The translations under genes and the position numbers were made by a program. A stretch of 64,000 nucleotides of DNA from Ruegeria atlantica (lineage in GTDB: Bacteria > Pseudomonadota > Alphaproteobacteria > Rhodobacterales > Rhodobacteraceae): contig NZ_WQCF01000001.1 in the NCBI RefSeq assembly GCF_013032455.1, positions 764,922 to 828,921 on the forward strand. The letters are read 5' to 3'. Position 1 is the stretch's first letter. Each line of letters starts with the position of its first letter. Positions 29,999 through 39,514 of the stretch are shown one piece after another. Below the pieces are notes generated by a model that saw nothing but the letters and a program-made list of their open reading frames with translations, ran no database searches and had not been told where the DNA came from.

Positions 29999-31648
29999 TC
30001 AGGCGTCCAACAGAGCACGAGCGGCGGCGCGGGCCTCTTCGGTTATTGTGTCGCCTGCGACCATGCGGGCGATTTCGTCCACCCGGTCAGGATCAGCCAG
30101 CGGGATCACGGTCGAAAGTGTTTGCCCGTCGCTCACCTGTTTCTGCACCCGCCAGTGGTGCGCCGCTCGCGCAGCGACCTGCGGTGAATGCGTGACCACC
30201 AGAACCTGCCCGCCCTGCGCCAGCGAGGCCAGGCGGCGACCTACCGCATCAGCAGTGGCGCCACCGACGCCCCGGTCAATCTCGTCAAAGATCATGGTTC
30301 GGGCGCTGTCATCCCCCGTCAGACACACCTTGAGTGCGAGCAGAAACCGACTGAGTTCACCACCCGAGGCTATCTTGTTCAACGGCCCAGACGGTGCCCC
30401 GGGATTGGTGGCGACGGTAAAGGCTACTGCATCGGTCCCCTCGGGCCCTGGGTCAGCTACTGTGATTTCAGTTCGAAACACTGCGCGTTCCATTTTCAGC
30501 GGTGCGAGTTCCGCCATGACCGCAGCATCCAATTGTCCTGCAGCCTGCTGACGCACGGTGCTAAGTGCGGCTGCAGCTTTGTCATAAGCCATCTGAGCGG
30601 CCTCGACCGAAGCGCGCTGATCTGCCAGATCGGCATCGCCAGCGTCCAGTCGGCTCAATCGCTCGCGCAACGTGTCTGCAAAAGCCCCAAGATCGTCCGG
30701 TGTCACATCATGCTTACGAGCCAACGCACGGATTGCAAACAGGCGTTCTTCAGCCGCCTCCAGCTCTGCGGGGTTGAAATCCAGCGCTTGTAGACAGGCA
30801 TTAACACCATCCTGCGCCTCACCGAGTTCAATTAAAGCGCGGCCAAGCGCGGCAATCGGTTCCTCCAACTGACCGCCTGCAGTGTCAGAGACGCCCTCTA
30901 GCCAGCGGACAGCATCGGACATAGCACCCTCAGCCGCATCCGCGCCCAAAAGGTCAAAGGCGCGCGCAACATCATCGCGGATGCGCTCAGCCCCCTGCAT
31001 CACCCGGCGGCGGGCGTCCAGTTCGGCATCCTCGCCCGGCTGCGGGTCCAACTTGTCCAGTTCGGCAACGGCGTGACGCAGGTATTCCTCCTCGGCACGC
31101 ATGGCAGCGAGGCTCGCCTCAGTCTCGGCCAGCGCCTTTCTGACACGGGACATCTCTGCCCAGGCGGCTCTCACAGCGGCCAAGTGATCTCCGGCATCGG
31201 CATAATCGTCCAACATTGACCGATGGCCGCGCGGGTTCAGCAAACCACGGTCATCATGTTGGCCATGCAATTCGATCAATGTCTCGGAAAGCGCGCGCAG
31301 CACCTCGCCCGAGCAACGCCGGTCATTGACCCACGCCGTCTTGCGCCCCTCGGCCGTATTCACGCGGCGCAGGATCAATTCCTCCCCGCCGGGAAGGCCA
31401 GCCTCGGCCAGTACAGTGTGGGCCGGATGGCCATCAGGCAGCTCAAACTCGGCCACAACCTCGCCCTGCGCTGCCCCCTGGCGGACCAGTTCGGCGCGGC
31501 CACGCCAACCCAGTACAAAGCCCAGCGAGTCCAATAGAATCGACTTGCCCGCGCCGGTTTCCCCGGTCAACGCGTTCAAACCCGGCTGAAACGTCAGTTC
31601 CAGCCGGTCGATGATCAGCATGTCGCGGATATCAAGGGCGCGCAGCAT
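29999..31648 (-). CDS. recN: DNA repair protein RecN
   Basis: RecN (549 residues) is an SMC-like ATPase for double-strand-break repair. Walker A is GETGAGKS near residue 34, a central coiled-coil region is rich in Ala, Glu and Arg, and the ABC signature IASGGELSRFLLALK and Walker B TMIFDEIDRGVGG follow near the C-terminus. The length matches the family. It lies 35 bp after bamD on the same strand, as in many alphaproteobacteria. No SOS box was identified. Confidence 0.97.
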   Translation of the reverse strand: MLRALDIRDMLIIDRLELTFQPGLNALTGETGAGKSILLDSLGFVLGWRGRAELVRQGAAQGEVVAEFELPDGHPAHTVLAEAGLPGGEELILRRVNTAEGRKTAWVNDRRCSGEVLRALSETLIELHGQHDDRGLLNPRGHRSMLDDYADAGDHLAAVRAAWAEMSRVRKALAETEASLAAMRAEEEYLRHAVAELDKLDPQPGEDAELDARRRVMQGAERIRDDVARAFDLLGADAAEGAMSDAVRWLEGVSDTAGGQLEEPIAALGRALIELGEAQDGVNACLQALDFNPAELEAAEERLFAIRALARKHDVTPDDLGAFADTLRERLSRLDAGDADLADQRASVEAAQMAYDKAAAALSTVRQQAAGQLDAAVMAELAPLKMERAVFRTEITVADPGPEGTDAVAFTVATNPGAPSGPLNKIASGGELSRFLLALKVCLTGDDSARTMIFDEIDRGVGGATADAVGRRLASLAQGGQVLVVTHSPQVAARAAHHWRVQKQVSDGQTLSTVIPLADPDRVDEIARMVAGDTITEEARAAARALLDA

Positions 31649-31683
31649 CGGGTCTTAAAGTCCCACGCCTTTAAACATGGCGA

Positions 31684-32526
31684 TTACAACCACTCACCTT
31701 TGATCGTCTGGCGGTAAATCGTGCTCAGCCAGTTGTTACCGCGGCTCTTCAGCTTCAGCCCGCGCGAGGTCAGCAGTTTGTAGCCCGCATCATACCACTC
31801 GGACGACTGGTAGTTGTAACCCAAAATAGCACCGGCCGACTGCGCCTCGTCCACAAGTCCCAGCGACAGATAGGCCTCGATCAAACGATATAGAGCCTCA
31901 GCCGTATGCGATGTGGTCTGGAAATCCTCGACCACGACGCGGAAGCGGTTGATGGCTGCCGTATAGTGGTCCTGACGCAGGTAATAGCGCCCGATCTCCA
32001 TCTCTTTTCCGGCCAAGTGGTCGAAAGCCAGATCGAATTTCAGAACAGCCGAAGTGGCGTATTCACTGTCAGGGTAAACTTCAATTACCGTGCGCAGCGA
32101 TTGCAGAGCCTGAAAGGTAAGGCCTTGATCGCGCCCGACCTCGTCTATTTGGTCATAATAGCTGAGCGCCAGAAGATATTGCGCATAGGCCGCATCTTCG
32201 TCCGTAGGATAGAAGTCGATATAACGCTGCGCGGCAGCCCGGCTTTCTTCGTAATTCTTGTCCGTGTGATACGAAAACGCCTGCATGATCAGCGCGCGTT
32301 TCGCCCAATCGGAATAAGGATACAGACGCTCAACTTCCGAGAAGTACCACGCTGCATCATCCGAGCGATTCTGCGACAGCTCAAATTCACCGCGTGTGAA
32401 AATCTGTTCCGGCGTATAGCCTTCCAGATTCTGGTTGCGGTCTGCGCCTTTGCCACTGCACGCCGTCAAAACTGCTGCCAGAAGAATCGCTCCTGCGAAT
32501 CTGACTGCCGCTTTGGTGCCAACCAT
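31684..32526 (-). CDS. bamD: outer membrane protein assembly factor BamD
   Basis: BamD (280 residues) is a lipoprotein of the BAM complex that inserts outer-membrane beta-barrels. The signal peptide ends in the lipobox LTAC, with Cys23 as the lipid anchor. Tetratricopeptide repeats follow (FELSQNRSDDAAWYFSEVE, ALIMQAFSYHTDKNYEES, and others). ATG 32526 is chosen for GGCGGA upstream and the signal peptide; the frame is open further upstream into the lpxC leader. Downstream of lpxC, upstream of recN. Confidence 0.95.
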   Translation of the reverse strand: MVGTKAAVRFAGAILLAAVLTACSGKGADRNQNLEGYTPEQIFTRGEFELSQNRSDDAAWYFSEVERLYPYSDWAKRALIMQAFSYHTDKNYEESRAAAQRYIDFYPTDEDAAYAQYLLALSYYDQIDEVGRDQGLTFQALQSLRTVIEVYPDSEYATSAVLKFDLAFDHLAGKEMEIGRYYLRQDHYTAAINRFRVVVEDFQTTSHTAEALYRLIEAYLSLGLVDEAQSAGAILGYNYQSSEWYDAGYKLLTSRGLKLKSRGNNWLSTIYRQTIKGEWL

Positions 32527-32653
32527 TCCGCCTATCCTTGTCGTATTACCTTGCGGGGCAAACCCCGGATTGGCCTTTGGTCTAGCATATAAAATTCCAG
32601 GGCAAAACGCCTTAGTACGCCACCTGACGGAATTGTCGGCCGACTTGATCCAA

Positions 32654-33574
32654 TCAGGCAACTTCGGGGATTTCATCCCAAACAAGACCCTGCCCCGGCA
32701 GGCGCGCGGCTTGTTCCGGGGTGCACAGCACAGGGCGCACAGCGCCGGGAGTTTCAAACAGCTTGCGCAGCAGTGTGTTAGTCATGGCATGGCCAGATTT
32801 GTCGCCGGTGAAGTGACCCAGAATCGGGCCGCCCGCCAAATAGAGGTCACCCAGAGCGTCCAGCATCTTGTGACGTACAGCCTCATCCGCGTGACGGAAA
32901 CCGCCCGGCGTCAGCACTTCGTCACCCTGTACGACAACGGCATTTTCCAGCGTACCGCCCAAGGCAAGGCCGTTTTCACGCATTGCTTCCACATCGGTAC
33001 GGCGGCAGAAGGTGCGGCTATCGCTAAGTTCACGCGCGAACGAGCCATTCCGCATGTCCAAAGTTTTGGTCTGCGTACCGATAGCGCCATCCTCAAAATC
33101 GATGTGAAAGTCGATGATCAGACCATCTGCCGGAGCGATCGACGCGCTGGCACCTTCACGCGTGGCGGTGACGGGCTTGAGAACCTCAAAGGCCAGAACC
33201 GGGCTAGCCTGACGGCGCACGCCCTTGGCCATGATGCCACGCACAAATTCAATCGAAGATCCGTCCATGATCGGTACTTCGGGGCCATCAATCTCGATAA
33301 GGGCATTGTGCACGCCACACCCGGCAAGCGCGGCCATGATATGTTCGACGGTCGACACCGAAACGCCCGCATCGTTCACCAGACGAGTGCAAAGCGGGGT
33401 GCGCTCGACCACATCGTAAATCGCCGGAACCAAGGCATTGCCCAACTCAATGTCCGTACGTTTGAACCAGATCCCATGACCGGCGGCCGCTGGCTTCAGG
33501 ACCATCGTTGCGGGTTTGCCGCTGTGCAGGCCAACGCCTGTAAACGTGATCGGAGATTTGAGCGTATGTTGCAA
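32654..33574 (-). CDS. lpxC: UDP-3-O-acyl-N-acetylglucosamine deacetylase
   Basis: LpxC (306 residues) is the zinc enzyme that commits UDP-acyl-GlcNAc to lipid A. It has TFTGVGLHSGKPATM, the zinc and catalytic region EHIMAALAGCGVHNAL, PIMDGSS, and KMLDALGDLYLAG followed by GHFTGDKSGHAMTN, with the catalytic His. It follows ftsZ but is separated by a strong terminator, so it should have its own promoter, near the direct repeat at 33661-33689. Starts with ATG at 33574. Confidence 0.97.
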   Translation of the reverse strand: MQHTLKSPITFTGVGLHSGKPATMVLKPAAAGHGIWFKRTDIELGNALVPAIYDVVERTPLCTRLVNDAGVSVSTVEHIMAALAGCGVHNALIEIDGPEVPIMDGSSIEFVRGIMAKGVRRQASPVLAFEVLKPVTATREGASASIAPADGLIIDFHIDFEDGAIGTQTKTLDMRNGSFARELSDSRTFCRRTDVEAMRENGLALGGTLENAVVVQGDEVLTPGGFRHADEAVRHKMLDALGDLYLAGGPILGHFTGDKSGHAMTNTLLRKLFETPGAVRPVLCTPEQAARLPGQGLVWDEIPEVA

Positions 33575-33660
33575 GGTGAACCTCGGTGAGTGGTGTCCGG
33601 CCTATGCGGTCCGTGTTGGGCACTCAGTTAAGGAAGCAAACGCCAAGGCTCAACTCACTC

Positions 33661-33689
33661 TTTGTAACTGAATGAAACATGTTTGTAAC
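33661..33689. promoter_or_regulatory. direct repeat TTTGTAAC upstream of lpxC
   Basis: TTTGTAAC occurs at 33661-33668 and again at 33682-33689, exactly 21 bp apart (two helical turns), in the leader or promoter region of lpxC. This geometry suits a dimeric regulator on one DNA face. The protein is unknown. Confidence 0.4.
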
Positions 33690-33734
33690 AGATCGGCAAA
33701 AGCCTGCTTAGAACCCGGTAAATCCATGTAATTA

Positions 33735-33765
33735 AATGAAAAAGGGTCGCCAAATGGCGACCCTT
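33735..33765 (-). terminator. intrinsic terminator after ftsZ
   Basis: The perfect stem GGGTCGCC/GGCGACCC (33744-33751 with 33756-33763), with a 4-base loop, is followed on the minus strand by TTTTT. It lies about 25 bases past the ftsZ stop and ends the dcw transcript. Confidence 0.9.
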
Positions 33766-33787
33766 TCTTTCGATTTTGTTACCAGGG

Positions 33788-35404
33788 TTAGTTGGCCTGA
33801 CGGCGCAAGAAGGCAGGAATTTCGATCCGATCCTGCTCGGGGTCGACTTCATCATGCGCAGGTGCCGTAGCGTCAGCTTGGCGCATCGGAGGCTGCTGGC
33901 GCACCGGCTGGGCCGGGGTATCTGCGGCGTGACCGGTCATCCGATCGATCAGGCGATTGAAGCCGAACCGGGAACGATCCTGTGCATCAGATTGTGGAGC
34001 CGGGACAGGTTGCGGAGCCTGCGGACGAGGTGCTGCGTGGCTACGCTCAGACGCGGGAACGTTCTGCACAGCGGCCTGCAATCGCTGCAGCGCCTCCGGT
34101 GACGGAGTGCCTGCTGCCGGTTGAGGCTGAGGTGCAACATAGCTTTCAGGTGCGGGTTCAACCGGTTCAGGTGTCGGCTCGAACTCAGCAACGCGGGGCT
34201 GATAGGCTGGCGGTGGCAAACCATCGTCATCCTGCTCGGCCTGCGGCTGGAATTGCGCCGGTTCTTCGGTTGCTTCGAACAGCGACGGCTCACGGTTCAT
34301 CTCGGCTTGGGGCGCCGGAGCGGTTTCTTCTTCCGCAACAACAGGTGCCTCTTCCTGCTGAGGCTCTTCTGCCGAAACAGTGCGTGTCAGCGGTGCCGAC
34401 ATGGTACGGCGCGCAACCGGCACGTCTTCGGTTTTTTCGCTGGCGTCGATGCCGGTGGCAACAACCGATACACGCATGCCGCCTTCCATCGCTGTGTCCA
34501 AGGTCGAACCCACGATGATGTTGGCTTCGGGATCCACTTCTTCGCGAATGCGGTTGGCCGCTTCGTCCAGTTCGAACAGGGTCAGGTCGTGCGAACCGGT
34601 GATATTGATCAGCACGCCCTTTGCGCCTTTGAGGCTGATTTCGTCCAGCAGCGGGTTGGCAATCGCTTTCTCAGCCGCCTGAACCGCGCGATCTTCGCCC
34701 GTGGCTTCACCGGTGCCCATCATCGCCTTGCCCATCTCGTCCATAACGGCACGAACGTCAGCAAAGTCGAGGTTGATCAGGCCCGGACGGACCATCAGGT
34801 CGGTCACACCTTTGACGCCCTGATACAGAACGTCATCTGCCATCGAGAACGCCTCGGTGAAGGTGGTCTTTTCGTTGGCCAGACGGAACAGGTTCTGGTT
34901 CGGGATGATGATCAGCGTGTCGACGACCTTCTGCAGCGATTCAACGCCGTCTTCAGCCTGACGCATCCGCTTGGCGCCTTCGAACTGGAAGGGCTTGGTG
35001 ACAACGCCCACGGTCAGCACACCCAGTTCCCGCGCAGCCTGTGCGATGATCGGGGCAGCACCAGTACCGGTACCACCGCCCATACCAGCAGTGATAAAGC
35101 ACATATGTGCGCCAGCCAGATGATCGACAATCTGCTCGATGCTTTCTTCGGCAGCTGCGGCACCGACGGTCGGGCGGGCGCCTGCCCCAAGACCTTCGGT
35201 CACTTTCACACCCAACTGTACCCGCGCAGAAGCCTGGCTTTGCTGCAGCGCCTGCGCGTCAGTGTTCGCGACGACAAAATCCACGCCGTCCAATTCTTTT
35301 TCAATCATGTTGTTGACAGCGTTGCCGCCCGCACCGCCAACGCCAAATACTGTAATCCGAGGCTTCAGTTCGTCGTGCCCGGGCATCGAAAGATTCAATG
35401 TCAT
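33788..35404 (-). CDS. ftsZ: cell division protein FtsZ
   Basis: FtsZ (538 residues) is the tubulin-like GTPase that forms the Z ring. The GTP-binding signature GGGTGTG is at residues 109-115, and the T7 loop is in [15 protein letters not shown]. The core ends near residue 320, then a long disordered linker rich in Glu, Pro, Ala and Gln leads to the C-terminal conserved peptide [12 protein letters not shown], which binds FtsA and other partners. The linker is longer than in E. coli, as is usual in alphaproteobacteria. Last gene of the dcw cluster. Confidence 0.98.
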   Translation of the reverse strand: MTLNLSMPGHDELKPRITVFGVGGAGGNAVNNMIEKELDGVDFVVANTDAQALQQSQASARVQLGVKVTEGLGAGARPTVGAAAAEESIEQIVDHLAGAHMCFITAGMGGGTGTGAAPIIAQAARELGVLTVGVVTKPFQFEGAKRMRQAEDGVESLQKVVDTLIIIPNQNLFRLANEKTTFTEAFSMADDVLYQGVKGVTDLMVRPGLINLDFADVRAVMDEMGKAMMGTGEATGEDRAVQAAEKAIANPLLDEISLKGAKGVLINITGSHDLTLFELDEAANRIREEVDPEANIIVGSTLDTAMEGGMRVSVVATGIDASEKTEDVPVARRTMSAPLTRTVSAEEPQQEEAPVVAEEETAPAPQAEMNREPSLFEATEEPAQFQPQAEQDDDGLPPPAYQPRVAEFEPTPEPVEPAPESYVAPQPQPAAGTPSPEALQRLQAAVQNVPASERSHAAPRPQAPQPVPAPQSDAQDRSRFGFNRLIDRMTGHAADTPAQPVRQQPPMRQADATAPAHDEVDPEQDRIEIPAFLRRQAN

Positions 35405-35752
35405 GCTCTGTCCGCCTGTTTTATTGACCCGCCAAAGCGGTGTTTTTCTTACCTATCCACTAACAATCCTACCGATCGAAACGGCAAACGTCACGCCAAA
35501 AATCGTCGAATTCCACAAAATATGGAGTAAATAAGGCGGTGCTAAGCGGTATTTCGTATTTATCGCCAGATGTTGCGGAATGAACTCAATGCACCACAAA
35601 GCACGCGACCCGCGCGCCACAACTGACGTGCGCGTCACCTGACTCTTTTCAAACCTTTACGCTGCGGAAAACTGCTCAAGTCCTGCCGCGAGGCCTCTGA
35701 CGGGCCTTGTGGATATCTTGCTGGAAACTCAAGCGCGCTGCAACCCATTTAT
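35405..35752. other. intergenic region upstream of ftsZ
   Basis: This is 348 bp with no gene. It presumably contains an ftsZ promoter, since the preceding genes are separated from ftsZ by this gap. I see one GANTC site (35641-35645), but no clear CtrA pair and no strong terminator. It is more AT-rich near 35510-35560. Confidence 0.45.
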
Positions 35753-36169
35753 TTAGCTAATTGGGGTACTTGGGCAATTTAGACCGTCTTCAGTAACACT
35801 GCGCACCTCTTGGATTTCGCTTTGGTTTAAACTGGCTAGACGTACCATGAGCCGACCTTCGTACTGAAAGGTCCACCAACATACCGGCAAACCATCACTG
35901 TCGTCATCATACAAAAAGCAAAGTTTGCCGTCCGGAGTGGTGATCTGCCCATAGACACAGCCCCGCCCTTCCATTCGCCAGACCGACAGAGTCGGGCTGA
36001 GAAACTCTTCGGTTCCCACCAACATGCCAGTTGGAAATTCATGGAACATGACAGTTTTGCCCTGAACAGCATCTAAAAACGCCTCGGGCGTGATCCGCGT
36101 TTGGGCGAAAGCGACAAGCGGACACGCGGCGACAAGCGCCGCGACCCCGATCGCCTTACCAATTGTCAC
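35753..36169 (-). CDS. small exported protein, unknown function, between ftsA and ftsZ
   Basis: The predicted 138-residue product has a good signal peptide (TIGKAIGVAALVAACPLVAFAQ, cleavage after AFA) and a mature part with FPTGMLVGTEEFLSP, a Cys pair (RGCVYGQI and GKLCFLYDDDSDG), VCWWTFQYEGR and a C-terminal Cys. This suggests a small periplasmic, perhaps disulfide-bonded, protein. I do not recognise the family. The start is uncertain: GTG 36169 gives a compact signal peptide; ATG 36208 would overlap ftsA by 53 bp. Either way it overlaps the end of ftsA, so it is probably coupled to it. Confidence 0.65.
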   Translation of the reverse strand: MTIGKAIGVAALVAACPLVAFAQTRITPEAFLDAVQGKTVMFHEFPTGMLVGTEEFLSPTLSVWRMEGRGCVYGQITTPDGKLCFLYDDDSDGLPVCWWTFQYEGRLMVRLASLNQSEIQEVRSVTEDGLNCPSTPIS

Positions 36170-37493
36170 GGAACCAGCGCATAGCGCGCTTGAAAGGCCG
36201 CGTGGCATATGTGTCGACCGGGATTTCGAAATCCCACCACTCATCCTGCGGATGCGCCGCAAACAGGCTGAGACCAACCGCCGACGAGAATCCCGGCCCC
36301 GTCGCCGATTGCGGAAGGCCATGCACGCGCAGCGGGCGGCCCAAACGCACGCGCTGACCCAGTATGCGTGTAGCCAAGCCATCCAGGCCCATGATCTGAC
36401 TGCCACCCCCGGTCAGCACGATCTGCTGGCTTGGCATATGCTCGAAACCAGCGGCATCCAGTCGGACACGCACCTCTTCCAGAATCTCTTCGACCCGAGG
36501 ACGCATGATGCCGATCAACTCGGCGCGGCTGACGGTGCGACGGTCATGCTCCCAATCTCCGGTGTCGCCACCGATATCAATCAGGTCACGATCATCGGCC
36601 CCAGTTGCGTGGACACCGCCATTGAAGGTCTTGATCCGCTCGGCCACCGAGGCCGGCACCCCAAGCCCCATCGAGATGTCAGAGGTCACATGGTCGCCGC
36701 CCATGCGCACGCAATCGGCGTAGATCATGTGTTTTTTCATGAAGATCGAAACGCTGGTCGTGCCGCCCCCCATGTCGATACAAGCTGCGCCCAGCTCCTG
36801 CTCGTCCTCGACCAAAGCCGAAATGCCCGATACGTAGGCCGAGTTCGCAATCCCCGCCAGCTCCAGATCACAACGCTTGATGCAGCGGACGATATTCTGG
36901 ATCGCCACCGCATCTACAGTCAGCATATGCATGTCCACAGCAAGCGTCTGGCCCATCTGCCCGCGCGGATCAATCAAGCCCGAACGGTTGTCTAGCGCAA
37001 AGTTCACCGGCTGGGCGTGCAGCACCTCGCGCCCTGCCCCGTAATCTGGAACGTCGCAGGCATTGAGAACACGCCCGACCTCGGCCTCGGTCACCTCCTG
37101 ACCGCCAAGATCAACCTGCGCATCCAAACCATAGGACCGCGGGTTTGCGCCCGAGAAACTGGCAATGACGTGATCCACGCGGATATCAGCCATCTTCTGC
37201 GCCGCCTGCAATGCGGTGCGAATGGCGCGCTCGGTTTCCTGCATGGCGGTGACTTCGCCAAACTGCACACCGCGAGACCGCGTTGTGGCCGCACCGATGA
37301 CGCGAAATCCACTCTGACCGGCCAGCGAGCCGATGCTGTTGTCCTCGCTCAACCGACTTGTACCGTCGAACCGCAACACAAGGCAGGCAATCTTGGAACT
37401 GCCAACGTCCAGAATGGCGACAACACCGCGTTGCATCGCCTGCCTGCGCATCTGCCGCATGGCACGTTGGGACTGATAAAGATCGGTCATCAT
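36156..37493 (-). CDS. ftsA: cell division protein FtsA
   Basis: FtsA (445 residues) is the actin-like ATPase that tethers FtsZ to the membrane. The N-terminal phosphate loop is GVVAILDVGSSKIACLV, preceded by about 23 extra basic residues. Later come ACIDMGGGTTSVSIF and IVLTGGGSQIMGLD, the actin-fold nucleotide motifs. The C-terminus ends with an amphipathic helix (RPFKRAMRWFRDNW) for membrane binding. It lies 5 bp after ftsQ, in the order expected for the dcw cluster. Confidence 0.97.
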   Translation of the reverse strand: MMTDLYQSQRAMRQMRRQAMQRGVVAILDVGSSKIACLVLRFDGTSRLSEDNSIGSLAGQSGFRVIGAATTRSRGVQFGEVTAMQETERAIRTALQAAQKMADIRVDHVIASFSGANPRSYGLDAQVDLGGQEVTEAEVGRVLNACDVPDYGAGREVLHAQPVNFALDNRSGLIDPRGQMGQTLAVDMHMLTVDAVAIQNIVRCIKRCDLELAGIANSAYVSGISALVEDEQELGAACIDMGGGTTSVSIFMKKHMIYADCVRMGGDHVTSDISMGLGVPASVAERIKTFNGGVHATGADDRDLIDIGGDTGDWEHDRRTVSRAELIGIMRPRVEEILEEVRVRLDAAGFEHMPSQQIVLTGGGSQIMGLDGLATRILGQRVRLGRPLRVHGLPQSATGPGFSSAVGLSLFAAHPQDEWWDFEIPVDTYATRPFKRAMRWFRDNW

Positions 37494-37498
37494 GGTCG

Positions 37499-38500
37499 TT
37501 ATTGCCCGTTACCCACTGTCACTTTTGTATTCCACCAGTCTTCGCTGGCAGCTTTGGTCATTCTGATTGTCGGACGCTGCCCAAGGCGCATGTCCACTAC
37601 TGCCACATCGCGGTCCAAAAGGTCCTGCACCTCGTTCACCGCAAGCACACGTTCAAGTGCACGCACCGGTTTCTCGGTCGGCAGCATGACACGCTGGCCG
37701 CGATCCAGAACAAGATCCCAGCGTCGCTCACCTATACGAACCAGACCACGCACCCGACCGCCCAGGCTACGGGCAGTGGTCAGTAAAGCCATTGCCTCGG
37801 CCACATGACCATCCGCCCCCTTGCCCGCGATCAGTGGCAAGTTCGGATGATCCTTTCGGGACACAATTCGCTCGACATGCGCGCCAGTTTCGTCCAGCAA
37901 CTCGATCCCGCTCCGTGTCCGCCAAACGACAACCGGCTGCCGCTCGACCACATCCACTTGCAGAATACCGCCAGGGCGCACGCGCACGGTCGCGGATTTA
38001 ACCGGATTCAGCCCTGTGATCGTGTCGCGGATCTGCTCAACATCCAGATCCCAGGAACTGATCGGGAAATCCAGCGGCACCACCTCGCGAATATCTTCGG
38101 ACAGGTTCGTACCTGCACCGTCAATTGCCATCAGGTTGACCATGAATTCCGGCCGCTGCTGGATCGAGGTCTTTACGTCTGCGACATACGCCACCACTGC
38201 CTCGCGCCGTTCCTCTGAACCAAAATAGACGCCAGCCGCGGCGCAGACCGCCAGAACTGGCAGCCCGACCCGCAGCCCCCGCCTCACACCGGGCGTCAGC
38301 ATCCAGCGCTGTAGGCGGTAGCTCAGCCGCGACGGTGCGGGATCAAACCGCTGCGACTTGCGCCCAAAGAGTTTAACTCCACTCAAACGCAGCTTGGGCT
38401 CGACCTCACGCTCCGCACCCGACGCAAAATCGGCATCCGGTCCAGCCAGCGGTTTCGAGCGATGAATCACTGGTGCTCGGGTGGCCCTCAGCGGTCGCAT
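37499..38500 (-). CDS. ftsQ: cell division protein FtsQ
   Basis: FtsQ (333 residues) is a bitopic divisome protein. It has a long basic cytoplasmic N-terminus of about 80 residues, one membrane segment (GLRVGLPVLAVCAAAGVYFG), a POTRA domain starting around IDGAGTNLSEDIREV, and the FtsQ/DivIB beta domain. ATG 38500 has GGAGG about 8 bases upstream and lies inside the end of ddl, a 13-bp overlap, so the genes are coupled. Confidence 0.95.
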   Translation of the reverse strand: MRPLRATRAPVIHRSKPLAGPDADFASGAEREVEPKLRLSGVKLFGRKSQRFDPAPSRLSYRLQRWMLTPGVRRGLRVGLPVLAVCAAAGVYFGSEERREAVVAYVADVKTSIQQRPEFMVNLMAIDGAGTNLSEDIREVVPLDFPISSWDLDVEQIRDTITGLNPVKSATVRVRPGGILQVDVVERQPVVVWRTRSGIELLDETGAHVERIVSRKDHPNLPLIAGKGADGHVAEAMALLTTARSLGGRVRGLVRIGERRWDLVLDRGQRVMLPTEKPVRALERVLAVNEVQDLLDRDVAVVDMRLGQRPTIRMTKAASEDWWNTKVTVGNGQ

Positions 38501-39411
38501 GATGCATCCTCCACCATCCACGCGCAGAGTTGACCGAAGGTCATGCCGTTATGCTCGGCCTGTTCGGGCGCCAGCGACGTCGGGGTCATACCTGGCTGTG
38601 TGTTGGTTTCCAGCAGAAACAGCCCATCAGCGCCCATGCTGTCATCCCAGCGAAAATCTGTTCGGGTTACACCTTTGCACCCCAGCGCGTTATGGGCCTT
38701 CAGCGCGTAGTCCATGCAGCGGTCAAAAATGTCCTGTGGGATGTCAGCAGGCAGCACGTGCCAAGATCCGCCAGGTTTGTACTTGGCGTCATAGTCATAC
38801 CAACCGCCATCCGTCATGATCTCGGTCACCGTCAGAGCCCGATCACCCATTACGGTTACAGTCAGCTCCCGGCCTGCGACGTATTTCTCGACCATCACAT
38901 GTTCGGGCATGTCATCCGATAGCTGCGGAGGCCCGTTCGAGCCTTCATGCACGATATAGATGCCAACGCTGGAGCCTTCGTTATTGGGTTTGGCCACATA
39001 GGGCGGCTCCATAACATGGGCTTTGGACACCTCAACCTTGGGAACGATCACGCTGGGCACAACAGGTAATCCTTCGGCCTGATACACCTCTTTACTGCGC
39101 TGCTTGTCCATTGCCAGCGCCGAAGCCAGCACCCCGGAGTGCGTGTAGGGAATGCGCATCCATTCCAGCAAGCCTTGAACACAACCATCCTCACCCCAAC
39201 GACCGTGCAGTGCGTTGAAAACCACATCCGGTTTAATGTCCAATAGGCGCGCGTAGAGGTCGGGACCTGCGTCCAGCTCGACCACTTCAAAGCCTTCTCC
39301 CACAAGGGCGGCTGCGCATTCGCGCCCAGAGCTGAGAGACACCTCGCGTTCCGCCGAGGGGCCACCCATCAATACCGCCACTTTGGGGTTTGTCCTGCTC
39401 GACTTACCCAC
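38488..39411 (-). CDS. ddl: D-alanine--D-alanine ligase
   Basis: Ddl (307 residues) joins two D-alanines for the peptidoglycan stem in the cytoplasm. It is an ATP-grasp enzyme: VLMGGPSAEREVSLSSG at the N-terminus, VAKPNNEGSSVGIYIV for ATP binding, and GADGLFLLETNTQPGMTP with the magnesium ligands near the end. The start codon is GTG at 39411 with GAGG 8 bases upstream. It is preceded by murB with a 103-bp gap and overlaps ftsQ. Confidence 0.96.
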   Translation of the reverse strand: MGKSSRTNPKVAVLMGGPSAEREVSLSSGRECAAALVGEGFEVVELDAGPDLYARLLDIKPDVVFNALHGRWGEDGCVQGLLEWMRIPYTHSGVLASALAMDKQRSKEVYQAEGLPVVPSVIVPKVEVSKAHVMEPPYVAKPNNEGSSVGIYIVHEGSNGPPQLSDDMPEHVMVEKYVAGRELTVTVMGDRALTVTEIMTDGGWYDYDAKYKPGGSWHVLPADIPQDIFDRCMDYALKAHNALGCKGVTRTDFRWDDSMGADGLFLLETNTQPGMTPTSLAPEQAEHNGMTFGQLCAWMVEDASCDR

Positions 39412-39514
39412 TTCGTGCGCCTCAATGTACTCGGACCTTATGTCGTGGTCCGTACTGTGTTATGCCTTTGATCCGTCGCCTGAATTTGCCTGTTATGGTC
39501 TGACGGTTGGGGCT

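Noticed and set aside
35641..35645. GANTC (CcrM) site upstream of ftsZ as a cell-cycle signal
   Set aside because: A single five-base site is expected often by chance; no supporting CtrA or GcrA context.
35700..35715. DnaA-box-like TTGTGGATAT
   Set aside because: Single imperfect match with no cluster; not evidence of an origin.
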